Position numbers and translations under genes: made by a program | Shown here: positions 55,994 through 64,000 of the stretch, in pieces | Position numbering within the stretch: position 1 is the stretch's first letter | How the letters are laid out: every line of letters starts with the position of its first letter | DNA from: Pseudomonas oryzagri | GTDB lineage: Bacteria > Pseudomonadota > Gammaproteobacteria > Pseudomonadales > Pseudomonadaceae | Assembly (NCBI RefSeq): GCF_020831405.1 | Contig: NZ_JAJHPU010000031.1 | Location: 186,001 to 250,000, forward strand | DNA length: 64,000 nt | Direction of reading: 5' to 3' | Notes under the pieces: model-generated | What the model was told of the DNA's origin: nothing | Database searches by the model: none | What the model saw: only the letters and a program-made list of their open reading frames with translations

Positions 55994-56374
55994 ATGCGCC
56001 AGATCCTGTCCTTCCTGCTCGCCGCCCTGCCGCTGCCGGCCCTCGCCGAGGCCTGCGTGGTGCACAGCCAGGGCCAGGGCGTGGCCGTGCAGGTCTGCCA
56101 GGAGAACGTCAGCCTGCCCAAGGAGCTGTTCCGCAGTGGCTTCTGCCAGCCCAAGCTCAAGGACCAGGAGGTCAAGGTGGAGTTCGTCGAGCAGTGCCCG
56201 GGCGGCGCCTTCGGCGTGTGCCAAGGCGCCCAGGCCGGCAACGCCGCCTACCGGCAGAACATCCACTACTACGGCGTGGCCAGCGACGCCCGCTACCTGC
56301 AGCCGTTCTGCGAGCAGCAGAGCAAGGGCAAGTGGCAGAAGCCGCTGAAGACCGCCGCACCCGCCAAGCCCTGA
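55994..56374 (+). CDS. Small secreted cysteine-containing protein
   Basis: This is a 126-residue protein with a signal peptide (residues 1-19, ILSFLLAALPLPALAEA) and a mature part carrying five cysteines (ACVVHSQ, QVCQEN, GFCQPK, EQCPGG, VCQGA) plus one near the end (FCEQQ). No domain is recognised. GGAG lies before the ATG at 55994. Pseudomonas proteins of this kind are annotated as hypothetical. It faces away from the GTPase gene. Confidence 0.7.
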   Translation: MRQILSFLLAALPLPALAEACVVHSQGQGVAVQVCQENVSLPKELFRSGFCQPKLKDQEVKVEFVEQCPGGAFGVCQGAQAGNAAYRQNIHYYGVASDARYLQPFCEQQSKGKWQKPLKTAAPAKP

Positions 56375-56619
56375 CGGAGCGGACGGCGCCCCTCAGGCCC
56401 GCGCCGGACACGCTCCACGCACCTGCCCGACGGCCCTGAATCAAGTACCGGGATACCAATTGCCAGCGGTAGGCAATCTGAGCGACTACACGATCGACTG
56501 GCTCAATGGCGCTGTTTAAATGCTTGAGCTGAGCGGGGAGAGAGCGGGGGAAATCGAGGGCATTGGCGGACCATGAACACACTGCTGCTCCACGATACTC
56601 CGGCTCGAGATCCAGACGA

Positions 56620-56998
56620 TCAATGATCCGGCCACCAAGAGCCGCTGCGTATCGACTCGAACGCGTCAACCGGGTGATGGTAGACATACACCCAAGCCTC
56701 ACCCAATGGAGTTTCCACCGGTTGGCACAGGAACAGGCTGTGCTCCGGATTTCGCGACCGAAAGCCTTCCAGGTGATCGAGTATCGCCAGGGTGCTCTCA
56801 TCCACACCATAAACTTCGGCCAGCATGCCACCTGATGACTCCAACTTGGCCCCCGGGAACCAGCCGAGATGGTAAAGGGTGATGTTAGAGCAGCGCCTCG
56901 TCCAGATAGCGGGCATTCCGAAGCAGGCCATGATTAGCGAGGCCAAACTTCAGGGTTCCATAAACGGCTACTCGATGAGTTGCCGAGATGGATGACAT
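56620..56998 (-). pseudogene. Frameshifted gamma-glutamylcyclotransferase (AIG2/YtfP-like)
   Basis: Read from 56998, the first frame gives SSISATHRVAVYGTLKFGLA then LLRNARYLDEALL and hits a TAA at 56887-56885. One base later the next frame continues NITLYHLGWFPGAKLESSGG and VDESTLAILDHLEGFRSRNP to a stop at 56620. Joined, this is a complete gamma-glutamylcyclotransferase-like domain (VYGTLKFG ligand loop, catalytic Glu in LDHLEGF). The break is a one-base insertion or two-base deletion near 56885-56895. It is either a real pseudogene or a sequencing error in the run CTGCTCTAAC. Confidence 0.7.
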
Positions 56999-57301
56999 GG
57001 CCTGTGGTTCCTTGTGGCCGCCTGAACCGGCGAGAGGTTCGTCATCTCACTCCCGTACGACACGCTGTGTCGCACCGGCAAGTGATACTTCCTCCCGCTC
57101 GATGGAGCCCTGCGCCAAAGCGAGTGTTTCTAGCTACAGGCACTCTCGCTAGGTGGCACCATTCGGGGTGCCGTGAATCGTGAAGAGTTGAGAACAACTC
57201 AGCCCTCCGAGATAAGTGGCCGACAACCCGCGCAGCCTCAGTGTTACCAGCCAATAAATTCAAACAAGACTTCGAATATTCAACATTGGAGATGTGCCGC
57301 C
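56999..57301. other. Gene-free stretch in the decayed region
   Basis: No coding frame or recognised element is seen. The composition is AT-richer than the surrounding genome. The similar 245-bp gap to the left (56375-56619) contains a frame reading QLKHLNSAIEPVDRVVAQIA on the minus strand that I could not identify. Confidence 0.5.
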
Positions 57302-57697
57302 ATGAACTCACCAGAAAACCAAACCAATAGCCCAAAGAATAGCCAGCTCCCATACGATAACTGGCTTGGAAAGCTCAGAAAATTCAAGAGCCCAATGTAT
57401 TACTGGCATACCGGCCGAGAGTGGACCGCCGTCCTGAGCATGCTGGCGACCGGGATAGTCAGCATCCTGCTCTTCGTGGTCACCATGGGCGGGCTGTCGC
57501 TATTCGGCATCCTATTGGCCCTTTTCGCCGATGTGGCGGCGCTAATCATAGTCTTGCTGGTCGCTCTGCTCTTCCCGTCGATCGCAGGAGTCTTCGGGAG
57601 CCACCTCTTTATCATCTTGGTTATTCCGACCATTTCCGGCCTGTTGCTCTCGCGCGGCATCACTTACGTCGTAGCCAGAAGGTTGGGGCATATATGA
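57302..57697 (+). CDS. Unknown three-helix membrane protein in an AT-rich patch
   Basis: This is a 131-residue protein with a polar N-terminus rich in Asn and Gln (residues 1-35, NSPENQTNSPKN) and about three transmembrane helices (about 43-63, 68-90, 96-120). The codon use and base composition are visibly unlike the neighbours (AT-rich third positions in the first half), so it is probably acquired. GGAG lies about 10 bases before the ATG at 57302. No family is recognised. Confidence 0.55.
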   Translation: MNSPENQTNSPKNSQLPYDNWLGKLRKFKSPMYYWHTGREWTAVLSMLATGIVSILLFVVTMGGLSLFGILLALFADVAALIIVLLVALLFPSIAGVFGSHLFIILVIPTISGLLLSRGITYVVARRLGHI

Positions 57698-57763
57698 ACA
57701 GAACTCACCACCTGCCCGGCCAACGGCCTCTTTCGCCAATCCGGAGAGTCTGAACGGCGTCAC

Positions 57764-58047
57764 TCAGCTCTCTTCATCTCTGACAAACTCCCCCGACTGA
57801 TCTCACGCCGCGGCATCTTCTCGTTCAGCGTGCGCCGCGATAGCTGCAGCAGGGTCATGGCCTCGGCGATGTTGCCGCGGCCATGCTGCAGCGCCTGGGC
57901 AGGCACAGGGCCTCTAAGGCGTTCAGCTGTTCGGCCAGCTATAGGTAATCAGGCGGCCGGTTCGGCGGGGGCCAGCGGACGCGGCTCGCGGCCGTGACGG
58001 GCAGCGGCCTCGCGGGCAAGCTGCGCGAACAGCAGGCGGATGTCCTC
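57764..58047 (-). pseudogene. Remnant of a sigma-54-dependent (NtrC/DctD-like) activator
   Basis: On the minus strand one frame reads EDIRLLFAQLAREAAARHGR and stops at 57951-57949. Another then gives LAEQLNALE from 57938, and a third gives ALQHGRGNIAEAMTLLQLSR and TLNEKM up to a TGA at 57766-57764. These are the end of the AAA+ domain, the linker and the Fis-type helix-turn-helix of a DctD/AauR-like regulator. Frameshifts and loss of the segment between them have destroyed it. The amino-terminal half is absent; its place is taken by the 3' end of gcdR. Confidence 0.7.
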
Positions 58048-58053
58048 GGAGGC

Positions 58054-58962
58054 TCACTCCAGTCCCATCTCGGCACGATAGCTTTGCGCCTGGTCGAGCA
58101 GCCAGTCGCGGAAGGCGCGCAGCGCCGCCGATTCTGCCTTGCGCTCGGGGACGATCAGGTAATAGGCCTTGTCGCTCAGGTAGGCGTGCTGCAAGGGCAC
58201 GATCAGGCGGCCCTCGGCCAGCTCGCGCTGGATCAACAGCGGCGGAATCAGCGCCACGCCCATGCCGTGCATGGCGGCCTGGGCGAGCATGGAGAACAGC
58301 TCGTAGCGCGGCCCGCGCATATCGCCCTCGACCTGCAGGCCGAGCGAGCCGAACCACTGCCGCCAGGCGTACGGCCGGGTGCTCTGCTGCAACAGCGGCA
58401 AGGCGGCGATCGCCCGGGCGTCGAGGCTGCTGTGCGGAGCGACCAGCTCCGGGCTGCACACCGGCACCGGGTTCTCGCGCATCAGGAAGTCGGCGGCGGT
58501 GCCCGGCCAGTCGGCGTCGCCGAAGTACACGGCGGCGTCGAACTCGGTGTCGGCGAACAGGAACGGCCGGGTGCGGTTGGTCAGGTTGACTGTGACCTCG
58601 GGGTGGCGGCCCTGGAAGTCCTTGAGCCGCGGCAGCAGCCACTGGGTGGCGAAGGTCGGCACCACGGCGAGCTCCAGGCTGGTGCTGCCCTGCTGGCCCA
58701 TCACCGCCAGGGTGTCGCGCTCCACCGCGTCGAGCTGGGCGGCGATGCGCCGGCCGTAGGACAGCCCCTCCTCGGTCAGACGCACGCCGCGGCGGGTGCG
58801 GCGGAACAGCTCGACGCCAAGGAAGGCCTCCAGCGCGGCGATCTGCCGGCACACCGCGCTCTGCGTCAGCGCCAGCTCCTCGGCGGCCTTGGTGAAGCTC
58901 TGGTGGCGCGCCGCCGACTCGAAGGCGACCAGCGCGGCGGTGCTGGGGATCTTGCGACGCAT
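58054..58962 (-). CDS. gcdR: LysR-type regulator GcdR
   Basis: This is a 302-residue LysR regulator of the GcvA-like subgroup. The DNA-binding domain is PSTAALVAFESAARHQSFTKAAEELALTQSAVCRQIAALEAFLGVELF (residues 6-53). It is divergent from gcdH, the standard Pseudomonas arrangement in which GcdR activates the glutaryl-CoA genes in response to glutarate or its CoA ester. The ATG at 58962 was chosen over 58998 because the family starts MRRKIPS. Its 3' end abuts the activator remnant. Confidence 0.83.
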   Translation of the reverse strand: MRRKIPSTAALVAFESAARHQSFTKAAEELALTQSAVCRQIAALEAFLGVELFRRTRRGVRLTEEGLSYGRRIAAQLDAVERDTLAVMGQQGSTSLELAVVPTFATQWLLPRLKDFQGRHPEVTVNLTNRTRPFLFADTEFDAAVYFGDADWPGTAADFLMRENPVPVCSPELVAPHSSLDARAIAALPLLQQSTRPYAWRQWFGSLGLQVEGDMRGPRYELFSMLAQAAMHGMGVALIPPLLIQRELAEGRLIVPLQHAYLSDKAYYLIVPERKAESAALRAFRDWLLDQAQSYRAEMGLE

Positions 58963-59128
58963 GTGCGACAGACTCACTGCATAAGCTGTACAGCTCACTT
59001 TACAGCAGTTTCGGAGTGCGCAAACAGCACAACAGCGTGCGAAATCCTCGGTTGCCGGGTGTCCTATGGACGCCTAGGATCAATGCATCGCCCTAGCGCG
59101 CCATAACCACAATTTCGAGGATGCCCCC

Positions 59129-60310
59129 ATGGCTGCCAACGCCCGCTTCAACTGGGAAGACCCGCTGCTGCTCGACCAGCAACTGACCGCCGAGGAACGC
59201 ATGGTGCGCGACAGCGCGCAGAAGTTCGCCGCCGACAAGCTGGCGCCGCGGGTGCTGGAAGCGTTCCGCCACGAGCAGACCGACCCGGCGATCTTCCGCG
59301 AGATGGGCGAGACCGGCCTGCTCGGCGCGACCATCCCGGTCGAGTACGGCGGCAGCGGCCTCAACTACGTGTGCTACGGCCTGATCGCCCGCGAGGTCGA
59401 GCGCATCGACTCCGGCTACCGCTCGATGATGAGCGTGCAGTCCTCGCTGGTGATGGTGCCGATCAACGAGTTCGGCACTGAGGCGCAGAAGCAGAAGTAC
59501 CTGCCCAAGCTGGCCAGCGGCGAGTGGATCGGCTGCTTCGGCCTGACCGAGCCGAACCACGGCTCCGACCCGGGCTCGATGATCACCCGCGCCAGGAAGG
59601 TCGACGGCGGCTACCGCCTGACCGGCAGCAAGATGTGGATCACCAACAGCCCGATCGCCGACGTGTTCGTGGTCTGGGCCAAGGACGACGCCGGCGACAT
59701 CCGCGGCTTCGTGCTGGAGAAGGGCTGGCAGGGCCTCAGCGCCCCGGCGATCCACGGCAAGGTCGGCCTGCGCGCCTCGATCACCGGCGAGATCGTCATG
59801 GACAACGTGTTCGTGCCGGAAGAGAACATCTTCCCCGAGGTGCGCGGCCTCAAGGGTCCGTTCACCTGCCTGAACTCGGCGCGCTACGGCATCGCCTGGG
59901 GCGCGCTGGGTGCCGCCGAGGCCTGCTGGCACACCGCCCGCCAGTACGTGCTGGACCGCCAGCAGTTCGGCCGTCCGCTGGCCGCCAACCAGCTGATCCA
60001 GAAGAAGCTGGCCGACATGCAGACCGAGATCACCCTGGCCCTGCAGGGCTGCCTGCGCCTGGGGCGGATGAAGGACGAGGGCACCGCGGCGGTGGAGATC
60101 ACCTCGATCATGAAGCGCAACAGCTGCGGCAAGGCGCTGGACATCGCCCGCCTGGCGCGCGACATGCTGGGCGGCAACGGCATCAGCGACGAGTTCGGCG
60201 TGGCCCGCCACCTGGTCAACCTCGAGGTGGTCAACACCTACGAGGGCACCCACGACATCCACGCACTGATCCTCGGCCGCGCGCAGACCGGCATCCAGGC
60301 CTTCTACTGA
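59129..60310 (+). CDS. gcdH: Glutaryl-CoA dehydrogenase
   Basis: This is a 393-residue FAD acyl-CoA dehydrogenase that oxidises and decarboxylates glutaryl-CoA to crotonyl-CoA in lysine and glutarate catabolism. It has the N-terminal [25 protein letters not shown]-binding [14 protein letters not shown] and [19 protein letters not shown], and the catalytic Glu372 in [16 protein letters not shown]. The length is normal. The divergent regulator is gcdR and the next gene is gcdG, 95 bp on. Confidence 0.94.
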   Translation: MAANARFNWEDPLLLDQQLTAEERMVRDSAQKFAADKLAPRVLEAFRHEQTDPAIFREMGETGLLGATIPVEYGGSGLNYVCYGLIAREVERIDSGYRSMMSVQSSLVMVPINEFGTEAQKQKYLPKLASGEWIGCFGLTEPNHGSDPGSMITRARKVDGGYRLTGSKMWITNSPIADVFVVWAKDDAGDIRGFVLEKGWQGLSAPAIHGKVGLRASITGEIVMDNVFVPEENIFPEVRGLKGPFTCLNSARYGIAWGALGAAEACWHTARQYVLDRQQFGRPLAANQLIQKKLADMQTEITLALQGCLRLGRMKDEGTAAVEITSIMKRNSCGKALDIARLARDMLGGNGISDEFGVARHLVNLEVVNTYEGTHDIHALILGRAQTGIQAFY

Positions 60311-60405
60311 TCGCCACGGGGGATGGCCCGGGCGCCATCCCCCCTCCATCCCCCTCCGGTGCAACGGACCGCAGGTCTGTTCCGCCCCAGCAAGGAAGTT
60401 CCGCC

Positions 60406-61629
60406 ATGTCCGGCGCCCTGGCCAATCTCCGCGTCCTCGACCTGTCCCGCGTGCTGGCCGGCCCCTGGGCCGGGCAGATGCTCGCCGACCTCGGCGCCGA
60501 CGTCATCAAGGTGGAGCGCCCGGGCTCGGGCGACGACACCCGCCACTGGGGCCCGCCGTTCCTCAGGGACGCCGAGGGCCGCGACACCGCGGAGGCGGCC
60601 TACTACCTGTGCGCCAACCGCAACAAGCGCTCGCTGACCGTCGACTTCACCAAGCCGGAAGGTCAGCGCCTGATCCGCGAGCTGGCGGCGCAGTCGGACA
60701 TCCTCCTGGAGAACTTCAAGGTCGGCGGCCTGGCCGCCTACGGCCTCGACTACGCGAGCCTGAAGGCGATCAACCCGCGGCTGATCTACTGCTCGATCAC
60801 CGGCTTCGGCCAGCAGGGGCCCTACGCCCAGCGCGCCGGCTACGACTTCATGATCCAGGGACTCGGCGGGCTGATGAGCCTGACCGGGCGCAGCGAAGGC
60901 GAGGAGGGCGCCGGCCCGGTGAAGGTCGGCGTGGCGCTGACCGACATCCTCACCGGCCTGCACGCCAGCGTGGCGGTGCTCGCCGCGCTCAACCACCGCC
61001 ACGCCAGCGGCGAGGGCCAGCATATCGACCTGGCGCTGCTCGACGTGCAGGTGGCCTGCCTGGCCAACCAGGCGCTCAACTACCTGACCACCGGCGTGGC
61101 GCCGCGCCGCCTGGGCAACGCCCATCCGAACATCGTGCCGTACCAGGATTTTCCGACGGCGGATGGCGACTTCATCCTCACCGTCGGCAACGACGGCCAG
61201 TTCCGCAAGTTCTGCGAGGTCGCCGGGCATCCGGAGTGGGCGGACGATCCGCGCTTTGCCAACAACAGCGCGCGGGTCGCCCACCGCGCCGAGCTGATCC
61301 CGCTGATCCGCCAGGCCACGGTGTTCAAGACCACCGCCGAGTGGGTCGCCGCGCTGGAGGATGCCGGCGTGCCATGCGGGCCGATCAACGACCTGGCCCA
61401 GGTGTTCGCCGATCCGCAGGTGCTGGCCCGCGGCCTCAAGGTCGACCTGCCGCATTCGCTCGGCGGCACCGCGCCGGGGGTGGCCAGCCCGCTGCGCCTG
61501 TCGGCCACCCCGGTGGAGTACCGCAACGCGCCGCCGCTGCTCGGCGAACACACTGAGCAGGTGCTCAGAGAGCGCCTGAGCCTGGATGGCGAAGCGATTG
61601 CCGCGCTGCGCGCCGGCGGGGTGATCTGA
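60406..61629 (+). CDS. gcdG: Succinate/glutarate CoA-transferase (family III)
   Basis: This is a 407-residue family III CoA-transferase (CaiB/BaiF type) expected to make glutaryl-CoA from glutarate with succinyl-CoA as donor, feeding gcdH. Hallmarks: LRVLDLSRVLAGPWAGQMLADLGADVIKVE at the start, NRNKRSLTVDF, DYDFMIQG-type GYDFMIQGLGG, and the catalytic Asp180 in VALTDILTGLHASVAVLAAL. AAGGAAG lies before the ATG. It follows gcdH in the same direction, and a strong terminator closes the operon. Confidence 0.9.
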   Translation: MSGALANLRVLDLSRVLAGPWAGQMLADLGADVIKVERPGSGDDTRHWGPPFLRDAEGRDTAEAAYYLCANRNKRSLTVDFTKPEGQRLIRELAAQSDILLENFKVGGLAAYGLDYASLKAINPRLIYCSITGFGQQGPYAQRAGYDFMIQGLGGLMSLTGRSEGEEGAGPVKVGVALTDILTGLHASVAVLAALNHRHASGEGQHIDLALLDVQVACLANQALNYLTTGVAPRRLGNAHPNIVPYQDFPTADGDFILTVGNDGQFRKFCEVAGHPEWADDPRFANNSARVAHRAELIPLIRQATVFKTTAEWVAALEDAGVPCGPINDLAQVFADPQVLARGLKVDLPHSLGGTAPGVASPLRLSATPVEYRNAPPLLGEHTEQVLRERLSLDGEAIAALRAGGVI

Positions 61630-61659
61630 GGCGGTTTACCTCACGCGGTAGGTACTGCA

Positions 61660-61684
61660 ACCGGGCCATAGGCCCGGTTTTTTT
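61660..61684 (+). terminator. Rho-independent terminator of gcdHG
   Basis: ACCGGGCC-ATA-GGCCCGGT followed by a T-run, 30 bases after the gcdG stop. Confidence 0.9.
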
Positions 61685-61771
61685 CAGGGCAGACCAGAGG
61701 CGGGAGCGCCGGCTGGCGACGTTCGAGCGATCAGCGCGCCCCCAGACCGGGCTGAGGGAGGGAGACAGCCC

Positions 61772-62146
61772 TCAGAGGTCGTAGACCACCGAGGTTTCCG
61801 GCAGTACCGAGAGATCCAGCGGACGCACCTCGCCGAGCCAGATGGCGCGGTCGCGGTGGTCGACGAGGTCCTCGCCGGTGATCGGGTGGACGAACACGGT
61901 GAGCCCGCCGCGATTGAGCGTCAGCCAGGGCAATACCTCGGCGAACAGCTCGGCGCGCAAGGCCAGCTGGCAGCTCCAGTCCGGGTGCGGGCCGACCGGC
62001 TTCTCGTGCACGCGGCCCATCTTCAGCCCCGGGAAGCGTGCGGCGGCCGCCTCGCACAGGGCGCGCGCCTGCTCGAGGGTGCCGGCGTCGAAGTAGACGT
62101 GGGCGTGCCAGCCGCGGATGCGCGCGCTGTCCAGATAGTCGGCCAT
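61772..62146 (-). CDS. DOPA 4,5-dioxygenase-like protein
   Basis: This is a 124-residue protein of the DOPA 4,5-dioxygenase family (PF08883): IRGWHAHVYFD near residue 10, VHEKPVGPHPDWSCQL (residues 46-61) and LTVFVHPITGEDLVDH (residues 82-97), with the expected histidines. Bacterial members are small extradiol enzymes of uncertain substrate. It starts 4 bp after the aroE stop, so it is translated with aroE, the usual order hemF-aroE-DOPA gene in Pseudomonas. Confidence 0.85.
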   Translation of the reverse strand: MADYLDSARIRGWHAHVYFDAGTLEQARALCEAAAARFPGLKMGRVHEKPVGPHPDWSCQLALRAELFAEVLPWLTLNRGGLTVFVHPITGEDLVDHRDRAIWLGEVRPLDLSVLPETSVVYDL

Positions 62147-62150
62147 CGTC

Positions 62151-62969
62151 TCAGCCCGCCAGCTGGCGGCGCAGCTCGGCCAGCACCGGCGCGCTGTCCG
62201 GGCGCACGCCGCGCCAGACGAAGAACGCCTCGGCGGCCTGCTCGACCAGCATGCCCAGGCCGTCCAGGGTGCGCGCCGCGCCCTGCCCGGCGGCCCAGCG
62301 GTTGAAGGCGGTCGGCTCCTTGCCGTACATCATGTCGTAGCACTGGGTGTGGCCGGGCTGGATCAGCGTCGGCGCCAGTGGCGGCAGCTCTCCGGCCAGG
62401 CTCGCCGAGGTGCCGTTGACGATCAGGTCGACCGGCGCGTCGAGCCAGTCGAAGCCGCTGGCCATCACCGGGCCGAGGTCGGCGAACAGGCGCGCCAGCT
62501 CCTCGGCCTTGGCCACCGTGCGGTTGGCGATCACCAGCTCGGCCGGCTGCTCGGCGAGGAAGGGCTCGAGCACGCCGCGCACCGCGCCGCCGGCGCCGAG
62601 CAGCAGGATGCGCCGGCCGCGCAGCTCGATTCCCGCATTCCTGAGGTCGCGCACCAGGCCGGCGCCGTCGGTGTTGTCGCCGAGCAGGCGGCCGTCCTCC
62701 AGCTTCTTCAGGGTGTTCACCGCGCCGGCGCGGGCGGCGCGCGCGGTCAGCTCGTCGACCAGGCGGTAGGCCTCCTCCTTGAACGGCACGGTGACGTTGG
62801 CGCCGCGGCCCTCGACGAAGAATTCGCGGGCGAACGCGGTGAAATCCTCCAGCGGCGCCAGCAGCGCCTCGTAGCTGAGCTGCTCGCCGGTCTGCGCGGC
62901 GAACAAGCGATGGATCAGCGGCGACTTGCTGTGGCCGATGGGGTTGCCGAACACGCAATAGCGGTCCAT
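62151..62969 (-). CDS. aroE: Shikimate dehydrogenase
   Basis: This is a 272-residue NADP-dependent shikimate dehydrogenase for aromatic amino acid synthesis. The substrate site [25 protein letters not shown] (catalytic Lys), [21 protein letters not shown] and the Rossmann loop [11 protein letters not shown] are all present. GAGGATCTCC precedes the ATG at 62969; the longer frame upstream reads repeat block E. It is followed by the DOPA dioxygenase-like gene. Confidence 0.94.
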   Translation of the reverse strand: MDRYCVFGNPIGHSKSPLIHRLFAAQTGEQLSYEALLAPLEDFTAFAREFFVEGRGANVTVPFKEEAYRLVDELTARAARAGAVNTLKKLEDGRLLGDNTDGAGLVRDLRNAGIELRGRRILLLGAGGAVRGVLEPFLAEQPAELVIANRTVAKAEELARLFADLGPVMASGFDWLDAPVDLIVNGTSASLAGELPPLAPTLIQPGHTQCYDMMYGKEPTAFNRWAAGQGAARTLDGLGMLVEQAAEAFFVWRGVRPDSAPVLAELRRQLAG

Positions 62970-62999
62970 GGAGATCCTCGAAGCAGGCGGAAACCGTCG

Positions 63000-63075
63000 G
63001 GTGGACAACGGCGCAGCCTTGTCCACCTGGGAGCATTGCGGTGGAAGATCGCTGCGCGCGTCCTCCACCCTACGG
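63000..63075. repeat. GTAGGGTGG-type hairpin repeat block E
   Basis: Two units between hemF and aroE: GGTGGACAACGG...CCTTGTCCACC (63000-63027) and GGTGGAAGATCG...CCTCCACCCTACGG (63040-63075). Confidence 0.8.
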
Positions 63076-63078
63076 GGT

Positions 63079-63999
<921 letters not shown>

Positions 64000-64000
64000 T

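Noticed and set aside
56375-57301. Possible insertion-sequence or transposase remnant
   Set aside because: A frame reading QLKHLNSAIEPVDRVVAQIA looked transposase-like, but I could not match it to a family or find terminal inverted repeats.

Overview
The window is chromosomal DNA of a GC-rich gammaproteobacterium of the Pseudomonadaceae, most likely a Pseudomonas close to Azotobacter. The evidence is very high GC, near-complete coding by Pseudomonas-type genes, and gene blocks in Pseudomonas aeruginosa order: mexS/mexT/mexEF-oprN; uvrD, a GGDEF-EAL gene, trhP; zwf, an RpiR regulator, pycR, pycA, pycB; a radical SAM gene, prlC, yheV; gcdR, gcdH, gcdG; aroE, hemF. No rRNA, tRNA, intact insertion sequence, prophage or CRISPR array was seen.

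1-7.7 kb: the start of dkgB with an AraJ-like exporter and a LysR regulator, a secreted CAP protein, a FUSC exporter, a DMT permease and the YbaL antiporter.

7.9-12.96 kb is the most distinctive part: a leftward cluster of seven genes for nitrogen-fixation support. From the promoter they are a two-domain SagB-type nitroreductase, a rhodanese-ankyrin protein, a NifX-like FeMo-cofactor carrier, a 123-residue unknown, a glutathione S-transferase, the heme CO sensor CooA and the nitrogenase-protecting protein CowN. A sigma-54 promoter lies ahead of the first gene, with a TGT-N10-ACA (NifA-type) site about 80 bp further up. An exact TGTCA-N6-CGACA (CooA-type) site lies before cowN, placed for activation of a class II promoter. 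The simplest reading is that NifA switches on the operon and CO, sensed by CooA, boosts cowN. The organism is therefore probably a diazotroph, although no nitrogenase structural gene is in view.

13-24 kb: a SUKH protein, a PhoX-type phosphatase, a Tim44-like protein, a TakP-like TRAP binding protein without its membrane partners, uvrD, a membrane GGDEF-EAL protein and trhP. 24-32.2 kb: a complete mexEF-oprN efflux operon with mexT and divergent mexS, and candidate MexT boxes. 32-43 kb: small conserved proteins, a zinc-free alcohol dehydrogenase-like protein, a RIO-type kinase, a ynbA/acyltransferase/ynbB phospholipid cluster, a tandem universal stress protein, and zwf divergent from an RpiR-family regulator across a perfect palindrome. 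43.6-50.2 kb: pycR divergent from pycAB, then acuR and acuI, each preceded by the same operator. 50.3-56.4 kb: a gamma-carbonic anhydrase-like protein, a radical SAM gene under a LexA box, prlC, yheV and a COG0523 GTPase.

56.4-58.05 kb is a decayed, AT-richer patch with a frameshifted gamma-glutamylcyclotransferase, an unknown membrane protein and the remnant of a sigma-54 activator. The window closes with the glutaryl-CoA genes gcdR, gcdH and gcdG, a DOPA-dioxygenase-like gene, aroE and hemF. A family of hairpin repeats marked by GTAGGGTGG recurs at five intergenic places.
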